From: Actinomycetota bacterium
GTDB taxonomy: Bacteria; Actinomycetota; Actinomycetes; Actinomycetales; Microbacteriaceae
Length of the DNA stretch: 64,000 bases
Assembly: GCA_020160915.1 (NCBI GenBank)
Contig: JAIUPK010000002.1
Span: 186,001-250,000 of the forward strand
Direction: 5' to 3'
Shown here: positions 32,101 through 39,776 of the stretch, in pieces
How positions within the stretch are numbered: position 1 is the first letter of the stretch
Layout: the number at the start of each line of letters is the position of its first letter
Notes under the pieces: model-generated
The model's input: only the letters and a program-made list of their open reading frames with translations
Database searches by the model: none
What the model was told of the DNA's origin: nothing
Translations under genes and position numbers: made by a program

Positions 32101-32737
32101 GCCCGCGTCGTGCTTCGCCGACGGCACGTTCGACCCGGCCAAGACGAGCCTGACGAACGCGACCTGGTCGTCGCCACTGCCGACTGTTCCCGGCACGTAC
32201 ACGATCGTGGCGAACTCGGACAAGGGACACGCGTTCTCGGATGGGAGCACCTCGAGGACCTTCGTCGATGTGGTGATCGATGCGAAGATCCCGTCCACGG
32301 ATCCCAAGTGCGACCTGCCCACCGAGGGCCTGTCGGTTCCGACGTACACGTTCGTTCAGACGACGTGTACGGCCCCCGGCAGCTACACGGTCGGTGCGTC
32401 GATCAACCCCGAGTTCGTTGAGTGGCGCGAGCAGGGCTCGAACACGGTCATCCCGTTCAACACGAAGATCGTGGTGGACCCGGCACGCACGGTGACCCTG
32501 GAGGCCACCTCGACGGATCCGGTGAAGCACGGTCTGCAGGCGCCCGGCGGTGGCGATTGGACGAACCCGATCGTGCTGAAGTTCGTGGCGGCAACGGGCT
32601 GTGACCTGCAGCTCACCACCCTGGCCCTCACGGGTCTGGGGTCTGGCCTCGGGCTCACGCTCGCCGGTGGTCTGGTGTTCCTCGGTATCGGAGGCCTGCT
32701 GGTCTTCGCCCGCCGTCGCCAGCTGACCAACAACTAG
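29120..32737 (+). CDS. Large secreted LALTG-anchored surface protein
   Basis: A 1205-residue cell-wall protein. The signal peptide is FKKFIAAIGTLVLAVGLSVV through APSSA. Ser/Thr/Gly-rich beta domains follow, including a region of about 160 residues with GGHHEYVETGLRIYT and LNDFLFAYAQLGYTG that resembles a carbohydrate- or ligand-binding beta domain but that I cannot name. Two copies of the repeat module shared with the upstream gene lie at 29852-30064 and 32078-32311. Cys residues are frequent and mostly paired, consistent with extracellular disulfides. The C-terminus is LALTG, hydrophobic helix, ARRRQLTNN: a class E sortase signal. ATG 29120 is chosen because AGGAGA precedes it and the signal peptide starts there. 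Confidence 0.85.
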   Translation: MFKKFIAAIGTLVLAVGLSVVAVAAPSSAHTGDLNATAVCNTTTGQYDVTYKLTISNTSLAGTTYWRTGTTSFEGTPTSNTGLTNGPVASTGAGVYTLGTISLPGTSTRAPWAYAYTTWSDNFTKGSDGGDIRLDGTCTIPFDWNWQYAAPTCDALTVTYPANIPAGQANDVNVRIKYGSNYGTELTLNFHNNAGTWSGTQVFTYSTHPNWPANIGPFKVVWTQVGGTNYHWEGEVACNQPVPDASASVTIVPPTCSAGAQLVLNTPVNATWGSVTGAYSVTATAVAGHTFSGGALTQTFTGSLAPKLSSTDPACAPPAVCIPRSAVSYTYDPATNSGVITVSNVPNSTGQLCQGFWVTATSWKYTTNSLWPQVLDVVQKLPKITTPGTYPYAAAVTCGQGDIYASFAGEITPTATLSGPAGWETFLHGMGFTGPNPTWVQQSPSCNEAPVAVPTATKITQCGTYGTVLVPQDTDKIDYTLTGNGTTGINVVTAVAKAPYVLKNYPKDGWTFDLGQYVDCAHECTATAFGGKSTNLDANGWDFTQSRSGGHHEYVETGLRIYTDAADSNGKSAGYVATDLNLEDVGTPVLNFTNTSGGAEPGINLSLIVNGVWQGNLVKEPLFSQWWLSKAVPGMPAGPNPSYQKSYGSLNDFLFAYAQLGYTGDKVKVVAIGYSLGSGAKGDGILTSITAGCVNYTFGAEKVEPTVDYRLGVCYPNGQEPDRFSSKNLYIILDNSGSTVPVTFTVVGAQDVTSLDDPTPSDIVRTLAPGEVLEVETTPIWDQGGGYTVTFAADGATIPDGEITVPSFVGCLDGNPGDPSHTNQQCVAGVVKGGTITVELKEGFTYTITGPNGFKWVSDDVATVTDLEPGTYEVTVEAAPGYVLTGPDKWPYEVLIEEPVHCALIPIPAIVPQDIACDADGSFTLPTIEGVTWFVDGVETAGKVVVTSAKTYKLTYTLSSGTYWDGTPPDPWQLVFADPTDCVTNDASASVGVLPASCFADGTFDPAKTSLTNATWSSPLPTVPGTYTIVANSDKGHAFSDGSTSRTFVDVVIDAKIPSTDPKCDLPTEGLSVPTYTFVQTTCTAPGSYTVGASINPEFVEWREQGSNTVIPFNTKIVVDPARTVTLEATSTDPVKHGLQAPGGGDWTNPIVLKFVAATGCDLQLTTLALTGLGSGLGLTLAGGLVFLGIGGLLVFARRRQLTNN
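29852..30064 (+). repeat. Surface-protein repeat module, copy 3
   Basis: Encodes ASASVTIVPPTC, then NATWGSVTGAYSVTATAVAG, HTFSGGALTQTFTGSL and STDPAC. It matches the copies at 27982-28473 in order, in the NATW core and in the two closing Cys positions. Confidence 0.7.
32078..32311 (+). repeat. Surface-protein repeat module, copy 4
   Basis: Encodes ASASVGVLPASCFADGTF, then LTNATWSSPLP, YTIVANSDKGHAFSDG, RTFVDVV and STDPKC. It is closest to copy 3, with the same STDP-C end, and lies about 2 kb away in the same gene. Confidence 0.7.
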
Positions 32738-32751
32738 CAGCTCACTGACGG

Positions 32752-32789
32752 GTAGACCCCGGGTTTCCACACGGCAACCCGGGGTCTAC
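32752..32789 (+). terminator. Hairpin terminator after surface-protein gene
   Basis: GTAGACCCCGGGTT (32752-32765) pairs perfectly with AACCCGGGGTCTAC (32776-32789) around a 10-base loop, 14 bases after the stop. Confidence 0.75.
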
Positions 32790-32801
32790 AGTCGTATCAC
32801 C

Positions 32802-34037
32802 ATGACCGATATCCCGACGGCCCGACGTGGGTTCATCGCCCTCTACGCGCTGGGTTACGTCGGGGCGTACATCGCCCTGATCACCCCGGTCGCCACCACT
32901 CTCGCCCTGAAGGTCGGCGAGCTCGACCCCGAGGGCAAGGAGACCAGCCTCGGGTTGATCAGCGCGATCGGTGCGCTCGTCGCGATCGTCTCCAACGCCC
33001 TGACGGGAGCGCTCAGCGACCGTACGAGGTCGGGACTGGGTAGGCGGCGCCCGTGGATCATTGCGGGGTCGGCCGGCGGCGTCGTCGCCCTCGCCATCGT
33101 CGGCTTCGCACCCAACCTGGTCGTCGCCACCCTCGGCTGGATTCTCGCCCAGCTGACGCTCAACATGGTGCTCGCGGCGCTGCAGGCGCTGCTGCCCGAT
33201 CAGGTACCTCTCGAGCAGCGCGCCCGGGTCAGCTCGGTTCTGGGAATCTCGCAGCAGGTGTCACCGCTGCTCGGCATCGGGATCGCGTACGGCGTGCAGG
33301 CCGCCGGCGGCGGAATCGGCCTGATGTTCCTCATCCCCGGCATCATCGGCGCCCTCATGCTCGCACTGCTGGTGGCGAAGATCCGGGATGTGCCCCACGA
33401 ACAGGCGGGCCGGTTCACCTTCGGCGAGTTCGTGCGCGGGTTCCGCATCGACAAGGGCAAGGGCGCCGACTTCGGCTGGGCCTGGTTCGGTCGGTTCTTC
33501 GTCATCCTCGGCTTCGCCGTCTACACGACCTATCAGGTGTACTTCATCGGCGATCGACTCAAGGTGACCGGTCCTGATGTCGTGCTGACGCAGCTGTACG
33601 CCCTCCTGATCTTCTCCGCGGTGCTCACGGTGAGCGCGATCGTGTCGGGTCGCATCTCAGACCGCACCGGCCGTCGCAAGATCTTCGTGTTCCTCGCCGC
33701 CGCGATAGTCGGCGTGGGGCTCACCCTGCTCGCCCTCACGAGTTCGTTGCCGATGTTCTTTGTCGCGGCATCCGTCATGGGGGTGGGTATCGGGGCGTTC
33801 TTCGCCGTCGACCTCGCGCTGATCACCGACGTGCTGCCCGACAAGGAGCACAAGGCCGCCAAGGATCTCGGCATCTTCAATATCGCCAACTCGCTTCCCC
33901 AGTCGGTGGCGCCGGCGATTGCACCGCTGTTCCTCGCCATCGGCGGGGGTGGCAACTACACGGCGCTGTTCATCGCCGGAGGCGTCTTCGCGGTGATCGG
34001 CGCCGTGCTGATCGCGCCCATCCGCGCGGTGAAGTGA
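32802..34037 (+). CDS. MFS transporter, probably for glycosides
   Basis: A 411-residue MFS protein with about 12 TM helices. The loop 2-3 signature is GALSDRTRSGLGRRRPWII, a form typical of sugar carriers near the GPH/MelB and maltose-type MFS groups; GRISDRTGRRK is the matching loop in the second half. The gene ends four bases before a GH3 beta-glucosidase, so a beta-glucoside or other oligosaccharide substrate is inferred. No ribosome binding site is obvious; TACAGT lies nine bases before ATG 32802, overlapping the upstream terminator hairpin. Confidence 0.82.
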   Translation: MTDIPTARRGFIALYALGYVGAYIALITPVATTLALKVGELDPEGKETSLGLISAIGALVAIVSNALTGALSDRTRSGLGRRRPWIIAGSAGGVVALAIVGFAPNLVVATLGWILAQLTLNMVLAALQALLPDQVPLEQRARVSSVLGISQQVSPLLGIGIAYGVQAAGGGIGLMFLIPGIIGALMLALLVAKIRDVPHEQAGRFTFGEFVRGFRIDKGKGADFGWAWFGRFFVILGFAVYTTYQVYFIGDRLKVTGPDVVLTQLYALLIFSAVLTVSAIVSGRISDRTGRRKIFVFLAAAIVGVGLTLLALTSSLPMFFVAASVMGVGIGAFFAVDLALITDVLPDKEHKAAKDLGIFNIANSLPQSVAPAIAPLFLAIGGGGNYTALFIAGGVFAVIGAVLIAPIRAVK

Positions 34038-34041
34038 TCCG

Positions 34042-36312
34042 ATGGATGCCGCGCTGAGCCTGGAGCAGAAGGCTGCCCTCGTGGCGGGCGGCGGCTTCTG
34101 GTCGACCGTCGGGGTGCCCGAGGCGGGCATCCCGTCAGTCGTGCTCACCGACGGCCCCCACGGGGTTCGCAGGCAGACGGGTGGCGATGATCATCTCGGC
34201 ATCGGGGAGAGTGCACCCGCGACCTGTTTCCCGCCGGCCGCGGGCATCGCCTCGAGCTGGAACCCCGACCTCGTGGAGCGCGTGGGCCGCGCCCTCGGTG
34301 AGGAAGCACGCGCGCAGGGCGTCGGGGTGCTTCTCGGCCCGGGAGTGAACATCAAGCGGTCGCCCCTGTGCGGTCGCAACTTCGAGTACTTCTCCGAGGA
34401 TCCGCTGGTCAGCGGGGTGCTGGGCGCGGCCTGGGTTCGCGGCATCCAGTCGACCGGTGTGGGCGCATCGCTCAAGCACTTCGCGGTCAACAACCAGGAG
34501 ACCAACCGCATGACGGTGAGCGCGGAGGTGGACGAGCGCACGCTGCGCGAGATCTATCTCCCCGCCTTCGAGCGAGTCGTCGTTCAGGAGCAGCCGTGGA
34601 CGGTCATGTGCTCCTACAACCGCATCAACGGCGTCGCGGCGGCCGAGAACCACTGGCTGCTGACCGAGCTGCTGCGCGACGAGTGGGGCTTCGAGGGCCT
34701 CGTCGTTTCCGACTGGGGTGCCGTGGATGCCCGGGTGCCGGCCCTCGCCGCAGGTCTCGACCTCGAGATGCCCGGCCCGCAGGCCGACAGCGTGCAGGCG
34801 ATCGTCGCAGCCGTGAAGGCGGGTGAGCTCGACGAGGCGGTGCTGGATACCGCGGTTGAGCGGGTGCTCGCGCTCGCGGCTCGCGCCTCCGGAGATCGAG
34901 CCGGCCCAGATCATGGCGCAGACGATGCGGATCTCGACGAGCTCGATCACCGGATCCCGGCGGCCCATCACGTGCTCGCGCGCGAGGCAGCCACCGAATC
35001 GATCGTGCTGCTGCGCAACGAGGGCGCGATTCTGCCGCTCGAGACCGCTCAGGCGATCGCCGTGATCGGTGAGTTCGCCCGCACCCCGCGGTTCCAGGGG
35101 GCGGGCAGCTCGCAGGTCAACCCGACCCGGGTCGACACCGCCCTCGACGCCGTCTCGAGCATCGCCCCGGTGGAGTTCGCGCCCGGCTACAGCTTCGACC
35201 GGCACGTCGATGCTGCGCCGTTGATCGCCGAGGCGGTGGCGGTCGCACGTCTGTCCGATACGGTGCTGCTGTTCGTCGGGCTTCCCTCCGGTGACGAATC
35301 GGAGGGCTACGACCGTACCCATCTGAGCCTGCCGGCCGCCCAACTGGCCCTCATCGAGGCGGTCAGCGCCGCGAACCCCCGCACGGTCGTCGTGCTCACC
35401 AACGGGGCCGTCGTCTCGCTGGAGCCGTGGCATGATTCCGTGCCCGCGATCGTCGAGGGGTGGTTGCTCGGCCAGGCCGGTGGGTCGGCCGTCGCGGAGG
35501 TGCTGTTCGGCATCGTCGAGCCGTCCGGGCGACTTGCGGAGAGCATCCCGTATCGACTGCAGGACACCCCGTCGTACCTGAACTTTCCCGGCGAGAACGA
35601 TGTCGTGCGCTACGGGGAAGGCGTGTTCGTCGGCTATCGGTACTACGAGTCCGTCGACCTGCCCGTGCGCTACCCCTTCGGCCACGGCCTCAGCTACACC
35701 GTGTTCGCGCTCTTCGACCTCGAGGTCTCGCGCGATGGCTCGCGGGCGAGCGTCACCGTGACCAACACGGGCGAACGCCCGGGCGCGCATGTCGTGCAGC
35801 TGTACGTCTCTCCAGCGCCGTCGGAGGTGGCCAGGCCGCGCCGCGAGCTTCGGGCGTTCGAGAAGGTCTGGCTCGAGCCCGGCGCGTCGACGCGTGTCGA
35901 GTTCGAGCTGGATGCCCGCGCCTACGCCCACTGGGACACGCGCACCTCGGGGTGGGTGGTACCGGGTGGCGAGTACCTCGTCGAGGTCGGACACTCCGCG
36001 CACGACATCGCGCTGACGGCGCCCGTGCGGCGGCATCCGCCCGCACCGGGCAAGCTCACGCTCGAGTCCCGGGTGGCTGAGTTCCTCGCGCATCCTGTGA
36101 CCGGCCCGCTGTTTGCCCGTGCCGCAGACGGTGCGGGTGCCGACGGCGGCATCAACCTGCTCGACATGGTCGCGTCGATGCCGATGCGGCGACTCATGCG
36201 CTTTCCCGGGGTCGGCGATGCGTTCAAGCGCATCGGACCGCTCATCGCCGTGGCGAACAACCCCGTGGTGCGCGGTGTCGCGGGGTGGTGGCAGCGGCGC
36301 AAGCGGCGGTAG
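34042..36312 (+). CDS. Glycoside hydrolase family 3 (beta-glucosidase type)
   Basis: A 756-residue enzyme. The GH3 N-terminal barrel contains VVLTDGPHGVR, LLGPGVNIKRSPLCGRNFEY, SLKHFAVNNQE, and the nucleophile Asp224 in LVVSDWGAVDAR. The C-terminal alpha/beta domain follows (ESIVLLRNEGAILPL), then a fibronectin-III-like domain (NTGERPGAHVVQLYVS). A basic tail of about 80 residues beyond the Fn3 domain ends GWWQRRKRR. There is no signal peptide, so it is intracellular and should act on imported beta-glycosides together with the MFS carrier four bases upstream. Family specificities vary (beta-glucoside, beta-xyloside). Confidence 0.92.
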   Translation: MDAALSLEQKAALVAGGGFWSTVGVPEAGIPSVVLTDGPHGVRRQTGGDDHLGIGESAPATCFPPAAGIASSWNPDLVERVGRALGEEARAQGVGVLLGPGVNIKRSPLCGRNFEYFSEDPLVSGVLGAAWVRGIQSTGVGASLKHFAVNNQETNRMTVSAEVDERTLREIYLPAFERVVVQEQPWTVMCSYNRINGVAAAENHWLLTELLRDEWGFEGLVVSDWGAVDARVPALAAGLDLEMPGPQADSVQAIVAAVKAGELDEAVLDTAVERVLALAARASGDRAGPDHGADDADLDELDHRIPAAHHVLAREAATESIVLLRNEGAILPLETAQAIAVIGEFARTPRFQGAGSSQVNPTRVDTALDAVSSIAPVEFAPGYSFDRHVDAAPLIAEAVAVARLSDTVLLFVGLPSGDESEGYDRTHLSLPAAQLALIEAVSAANPRTVVVLTNGAVVSLEPWHDSVPAIVEGWLLGQAGGSAVAEVLFGIVEPSGRLAESIPYRLQDTPSYLNFPGENDVVRYGEGVFVGYRYYESVDLPVRYPFGHGLSYTVFALFDLEVSRDGSRASVTVTNTGERPGAHVVQLYVSPAPSEVARPRRELRAFEKVWLEPGASTRVEFELDARAYAHWDTRTSGWVVPGGEYLVEVGHSAHDIALTAPVRRHPPAPGKLTLESRVAEFLAHPVTGPLFARAADGAGADGGINLLDMVASMPMRRLMRFPGVGDAFKRIGPLIAVANNPVVRGVAGWWQRRKRR

Positions 36313-36325
36313 TCGAGGCGGGCCG

Positions 36326-36385
36326 GGTTTCGATACGCAGCTTCGCCGCTACTCAACCGGCGGTTGGGCCGCTACTCAACCAGCG
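36326..36385. repeat. Dispersed palindromic intergenic repeat
   Basis: GGTTTCGATACGCAGC (start 36326), TTCGCCGCTACTCAACC (to 36358), then a partial second unit CCGCTACTCAACCAGCGG. The same element occurs three times at 58050-58182. The partial unit supplies the stop codon of the GNAT gene on the minus strand (GGT TGA, 36376-36378). Confidence 0.8.
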
Positions 36386-36924
36386 GCGAGCTTGGCCATC
36401 ACGATCACGTCGCTCCACTCGCCGTCCCAGTACCAGGCGTCGCGCAGGATGCCCTCCGGGTGGAATCCCGCCTTCGTGTACACCCGCTGGGCGCGTGTGT
36501 TGAAGTCGACGACCTCCAGGCTGATGCGGTGGAGCCCGACGACTTCGAGGCCGTAGTCCACGACAGCCTTGGTCGCCTCCGAACCGTAGCCCTTGCCGAA
36601 CACGCCCGCACTCGACAGTGCGATGCGGAAGCCCATGGACAGGTTGTGCGGATCGAGATCGTTCAGCACGACCTCACCGACATACGAGCCATCCTCCTTG
36701 CGCACGATCGCCCAGTCCGCGCGATCGTGGGCATCGGCCCGTGAGGCCAGCCACTCGCGGATCTGCTCCTCGGTGAACGTCTCGTGCGTGCCGGTCATGC
36801 GACGGGACTCCTCGTCGTGAAGGGCTGCCCAGCTGCCCTCGAAGTGCTGAGGGCCGAGGGGTTCCAGCCGCAGACCGGGGGTCTCGAGGCTGACCTGATC
36901 GCGGAAGTAGTCGACGGGGATCAT
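36376..36924 (-). CDS. GNAT family N-acetyltransferase (RimJ/RimL type)
   Basis: A 182-residue acetyltransferase of the RimJ/RimL group (acetyltransferase_3). The CoA-binding loop is SSAGVFGKGYGSEATKAVVD and the end has RISLEVVDFNTRAQRVYTKAGF. Start ATG 36924 overlaps the stop of the upstream GNAT gene (ATGA); ATG 36933 is a possible alternative. The last codons and the stop lie within a dispersed repeat element, so the C-terminus may have been reshaped by it. The substrate is unknown. Confidence 0.85.
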   Translation of the reverse strand: MIPVDYFRDQVSLETPGLRLEPLGPQHFEGSWAALHDEESRRMTGTHETFTEEQIREWLASRADAHDRADWAIVRKEDGSYVGEVVLNDLDPHNLSMGFRIALSSAGVFGKGYGSEATKAVVDYGLEVVGLHRISLEVVDFNTRAQRVYTKAGFHPEGILRDAWYWDGEWSDVIVMAKLAAG

Positions 36925-37478
36925 GGTTTCCATTCTCGGGCCAGCAGGCCGTAGATGCCCGTGTCGGCCCACTCACCCTTGAACATCATGTGCTCGACGA
37001 AGTGGGCCTCGCGACGCATCCCCAGCCTCAGACACAGGGCGACGGATGCCGCGTTCCGCGGGTCGAGCTCCGCATACACCCGGTGCAGTCCCATCTCGCC
37101 GAAGGCCACCGAGAGCATCGCGCTGGCCGCTTCGAACGCGTACCCCTTGCCCTGGTGCGCCCGACCCAGGACCCATCCGATCTCAGCGGTGAGGTCGTCG
37201 ACGCTGGAGAGTGTGAAGTAGATCGCTCCGACCACTTCGCCGTCGACGACGATCGCGGGCTGCACATAGTCGCCGTTGCTCTCCAGTCGGCTCGCGAGGG
37301 CGTACTCGGCGACCTTCTCGGCGACGGTGGCGCGGTCGCGCACGTCGTAGAGCTGGTAGCGCACGACCTCGGGGTCCGACATCCAGTCGTGCACCGCATC
37401 CACATCGCCCTCGTTCATCAGCCGCAGGCTGAGGCGCTCGGTCACCAAGGGTTCATCGAAGGAAAACGGAAGTGACAT
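36921..37478 (-). CDS. GNAT family N-acetyltransferase
   Basis: A 185-residue acetyltransferase_3 family protein and a distant paralogue of its downstream neighbour. Visible are ERLSLRLMNEGDVDAVHDW, the CoA loop VLGRAHQGKGYAFEAASAML, and HRVYAELDPRNAASVALCLRLGM. TACGCT lies six bases before ATG 37478 without a ribosome binding site. The frame stays open far upstream, but that part lies over the divergent small genes and lacks this family's start. The pair is probably one transcript. Confidence 0.85.
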   Translation of the reverse strand: MSLPFSFDEPLVTERLSLRLMNEGDVDAVHDWMSDPEVVRYQLYDVRDRATVAEKVAEYALASRLESNGDYVQPAIVVDGEVVGAIYFTLSSVDDLTAEIGWVLGRAHQGKGYAFEAASAMLSVAFGEMGLHRVYAELDPRNAASVALCLRLGMRREAHFVEHMMFKGEWADTGIYGLLAREWKP

Positions 37479-37583
37479 TGGCGTAGCGTACATTCCCTGT
37501 GAGGCATGGTCTACCGGGCGACAGCATCTGCGGGCGCGGCTAGGGTTGGGAGCACCACACACTTTCAGGGAACGGAGCACCTC

Positions 37584-37889
37584 ATGAAGGGCAAGATCCT
37601 CTTCGTCGTAGGGCTGGGCGTAGGTTACGTGCTCGGCACCCGCGCGGGTCGCGAGAAGTACGACCAGATGAAGTCCGCAGCGCTCAAGCTGTGGAACGAC
37701 CCACGGGTGCAGAAGCGTGTCGACGACGCGGGTGATTTCGTGAAGGACAAGGCGCCCGAGGTTGCCGAGTTCCTCGCCGACGGTGCGAAGAAGGTCGTAT
37801 CGCAGGTGTCGGGCTCCAAGGCACCGACCGCGGCTCCCGCGAAGCCCGCGACCCGTACGTCCACCTCGAAGTCCACCCCAGCGAAGTAG
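37584..37889 (+). CDS. YtxH-like small membrane protein
   Basis: A 101-residue protein with an N-terminal hydrophobic segment (KGKILFVVGLGVGYVLGTRAG) followed by a charged, amphipathic helical part and an Ala/Pro/Thr/Lys-rich tail. LGTRAGREKY is the hallmark of YtxH-like envelope proteins. GGAG precedes ATG 37584. It begins a three-gene cassette with a Holin-X protein and a DUF3618 protein, an arrangement common in Microbacteriaceae, whose function is not established; an envelope-stress role is inferred. Confidence 0.75.
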   Translation: MKGKILFVVGLGVGYVLGTRAGREKYDQMKSAALKLWNDPRVQKRVDDAGDFVKDKAPEVAEFLADGAKKVVSQVSGSKAPTAAPAKPATRTSTSKSTPAK

Positions 37890-37895
37890 TCGGCG

Positions 37896-38324
37896 ATGAC
37901 CGACACGTCGCGCGGCACACCCCGGCGGTCCCTGTTCGCCCTCATCGGCGACATCCCGCGCCTGCTCATGGACCTCGTGCGCTCCGAGATCGAGGGGCTC
38001 CAGAAGGAGCTTCTCGACAAGGTCAAGCACGCGGGCGTCGGTATCGGCCTGATCGTGACGGCCCTCTCCTTCGCATTCTTCGCGCTCGGAGTGCTCGTGG
38101 CGGCAGCGGTGATCGCGCTCGCGCAGGTGCTTCCGGGCTGGGCCGCAGCACTCATTGTGGCGGGCTCGCTATTGGTGATCGCGGCACTGCTGGTGGCCAT
38201 CGGCGTGCAGCAGATCAAGAAAGGCACGCCCCCCACACCCACGAAGACAATCGACAGCATCAAACAGGATGTCCGGGTTCTGAAGGGAACCAACAGTTCG
38301 GGCACCGGAAGGCGAGCATCATGA
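37896..38324 (+). CDS. Holin-X family membrane protein (phage holin superfamily III)
   Basis: A 142-residue protein with two transmembrane helices (GLIVTALSFAFFALGVLVAA and the AALIVAGSLLVIAALLVAIG segment) after an amphipathic head (LRSEIEGLQKELLDKV-like). It matches the Actinobacterial Holin-X/DUF1469 family. Despite the family name nothing else phage-like is nearby, so it is a chromosomal envelope protein. Its stop overlaps the next ATG (ATGA). Confidence 0.8.
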   Translation: MTDTSRGTPRRSLFALIGDIPRLLMDLVRSEIEGLQKELLDKVKHAGVGIGLIVTALSFAFFALGVLVAAAVIALAQVLPGWAAALIVAGSLLVIAALLVAIGVQQIKKGTPPTPTKTIDSIKQDVRVLKGTNSSGTGRRAS

Positions 38325-38551
38325 GTGCAAAACCGATCGAGACCCGCATCGCCGACGCGCGGAGCGAACTGGAGCAGACACTCGAGGCGATCGAGGACAA
38401 GCTCAACGTGCCCAAGCAGGTCGGCGAGCTGACCACCCGCGTGCGTGCTTCCTACGAGCGCAACCCGCTGCCGTGGATCATCGGCGCCGTGGGTGCTGCG
38501 GTGGCCGTGGCGGCAGTGGTGGCTTGGGCCATCCTGAGCGACGACGACTGA
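38321..38551 (+). CDS. DUF3618 family protein
   Basis: A 76-residue protein: an N-terminal helix with IETRIADARSELEQTLEAIE, the DUF3618 core, and a C-terminal transmembrane helix (PWIIGAVGAAVAVAAVVAWA). The function of the family is unknown. It is translationally coupled to the Holin-X gene by a four-base overlap. Confidence 0.8.
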   Translation: MSAKPIETRIADARSELEQTLEAIEDKLNVPKQVGELTTRVRASYERNPLPWIIGAVGAAVAVAAVVAWAILSDDD

Positions 38552-38602
38552 TCACCACCCCTCGATTCGTCAGCCCGACCTTCCACAGGGGAGGATAGGC
38601 AC

Positions 38603-39355
38603 ATGGCAGCCAAACCACTGGGCGGCCTCCGCGTACTGGTTCCCCGCGGCGGGAAGTGGGGGGACGGCATCGCGGCGACCCTCCGAACCCTCGGTGCGAC
38701 CCCCGTCATCGCACCGATGATCAATTTCGCGAGCGCGGACGACGGCGCAGCTCTCGCGAATGCACTCCACGAACTCCAGGACGGTCAGTTCGACTGGATC
38801 GTCATCACCAGCGCGACGACCGTCGACGTGTTCGTCGGGCACCGCGTGAGCATCCCGTCGACGACCCGCATCGCTGCCGTCGGTGAGACGACCGGTGCCG
38901 CACTGCAGCTGGCGGGCTATCGAGTCGACTTCACGCCGAGCGACAACTCCGCGCGGGGCCTCGTCGCCCAGTGGGGCACCTCCGAGATCTCCGGCCGCGT
39001 GCTGGTGCCGCAGTCCGACGTAGCCGAGCCCACGCTCGTGTCCGGGCTCGGCGGGCTCGGCCTCGATGTGCAGTTCGTCTCGGCGTACCGCACGGTCGGG
39101 GTTCCGGTCTCCGACGCTGTTCGGGCGGATGTCGCATCCGGTCGCATCGCCGCGATCATGGTCAGCTCGGGCTCAGTGGCCCGTCAGATCGCGGCCCAGC
39201 TCGCACCGCTGCCCGAGGGAACCGTTGTCGCATGCATCGGCCCGCGCACCGCCTTCGACGCGCGCGCCGCAGGACTCGCCGTCGACGTCATTGCCGAGGA
39301 GCGGTCGGCCGACTCACTGGTGGCCGCGCTCCTCGAGCACGTCGTGCAGCCCTAG
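38603..39355 (+). CDS. hemD: Uroporphyrinogen-III synthase
   Basis: A 250-residue HemD-fold protein: GLRVLVPRGGKWGDGIAATL, DWIVITSATTVDVF, RIAAVGETTGAAL, GRVLVPQSDVAEPTLV, IMVSSGSVARQI, VVACIGPRTAFDARAAGL. It would close and invert ring D of hydroxymethylbilane to give uroporphyrinogen III. The sequence is divergent and no other heme gene is adjacent, so a paralogous role cannot be excluded. GGAGGA precedes ATG 38603. Its TAG stop and the stop of the convergent gene share one CTAG (39352-39355). Confidence 0.82.
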   Translation: MAAKPLGGLRVLVPRGGKWGDGIAATLRTLGATPVIAPMINFASADDGAALANALHELQDGQFDWIVITSATTVDVFVGHRVSIPSTTRIAAVGETTGAALQLAGYRVDFTPSDNSARGLVAQWGTSEISGRVLVPQSDVAEPTLVSGLGGLGLDVQFVSAYRTVGVPVSDAVRADVASGRIAAIMVSSGSVARQIAAQLAPLPEGTVVACIGPRTAFDARAAGLAVDVIAEERSADSLVAALLEHVVQP

Positions 39356-39756
39356 CCGACGAGCAGCGCGAGGCCCAGCAGCACGACGCCGACGAGAGGT
39401 GCGAGGCCCTGGATCGCGGCGGCCCGCGCGAGCTTGGGCGACGAGATGATGAGCACCAGAGCGGCCGCGACCATCGACCCGGCCGCGAACAGGGCGATCG
39501 CGAGTCCGGCGGCCGTGTGCGAGGTCGCGATCAGCAGGAGACCGGCCACCACACCCAGGGCGAGGAACAGGTTGTAGAACCCCTGGTTGAACGCCATGGG
39601 CTTGACCACGTCGGCGTCGGCCTGCGACTTCAGCCCGAAGGTCTTCCAGGTCGCGGGCCGCGACCAGCGCAGGCTCTCCAGAACGAAGATGTAGACATGG
39701 ATGAGGGCGGCGATCGACACGAAGACAGACCCGGCCACGAGCAGCGCAGTGTTCAT
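39352..39756 (-). CDS. DUF1304 family membrane protein
   Basis: A 134-residue protein with four transmembrane helices. LIHVYIFVLESLRW near the start and MAFNQGFYNLFLALG match the DUF1304 family, of unknown function. I choose ATG 39756, which fits the family's usual start (NTALLVAGSV); ATG 39768, with AAAGGTGG upstream, is also possible. It is probably co-transcribed with nothing else: the upstream gene at 39777 points the same way at short distance, so a two-gene operon is possible. Confidence 0.78.
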   Translation of the reverse strand: MNTALLVAGSVFVSIAALIHVYIFVLESLRWSRPATWKTFGLKSQADADVVKPMAFNQGFYNLFLALGVVAGLLLIATSHTAAGLAIALFAAGSMVAAALVLIISSPKLARAAAIQGLAPLVGVVLLGLALLVG

Positions 39757-39776
39757 GCCCGCCAGCATGCCACCTT

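Noticed and set aside
30335-32770. A very long minus-strand open frame opposite the large surface-protein gene
   Set aside because: It is a shadow frame of a high-GC gene: its product is rich in Arg, Gly, His and Val with no domain, while the plus strand has a signal peptide, repeats, a sorting signal and a ribosome binding site.
37896-38324. Prophage remnant because of a holin-like protein
   Set aside because: No lysin, integrase, structural gene or att-like repeat nearby. The Holin-X protein sits in a chromosomal cassette with YtxH-like and DUF3618 proteins.
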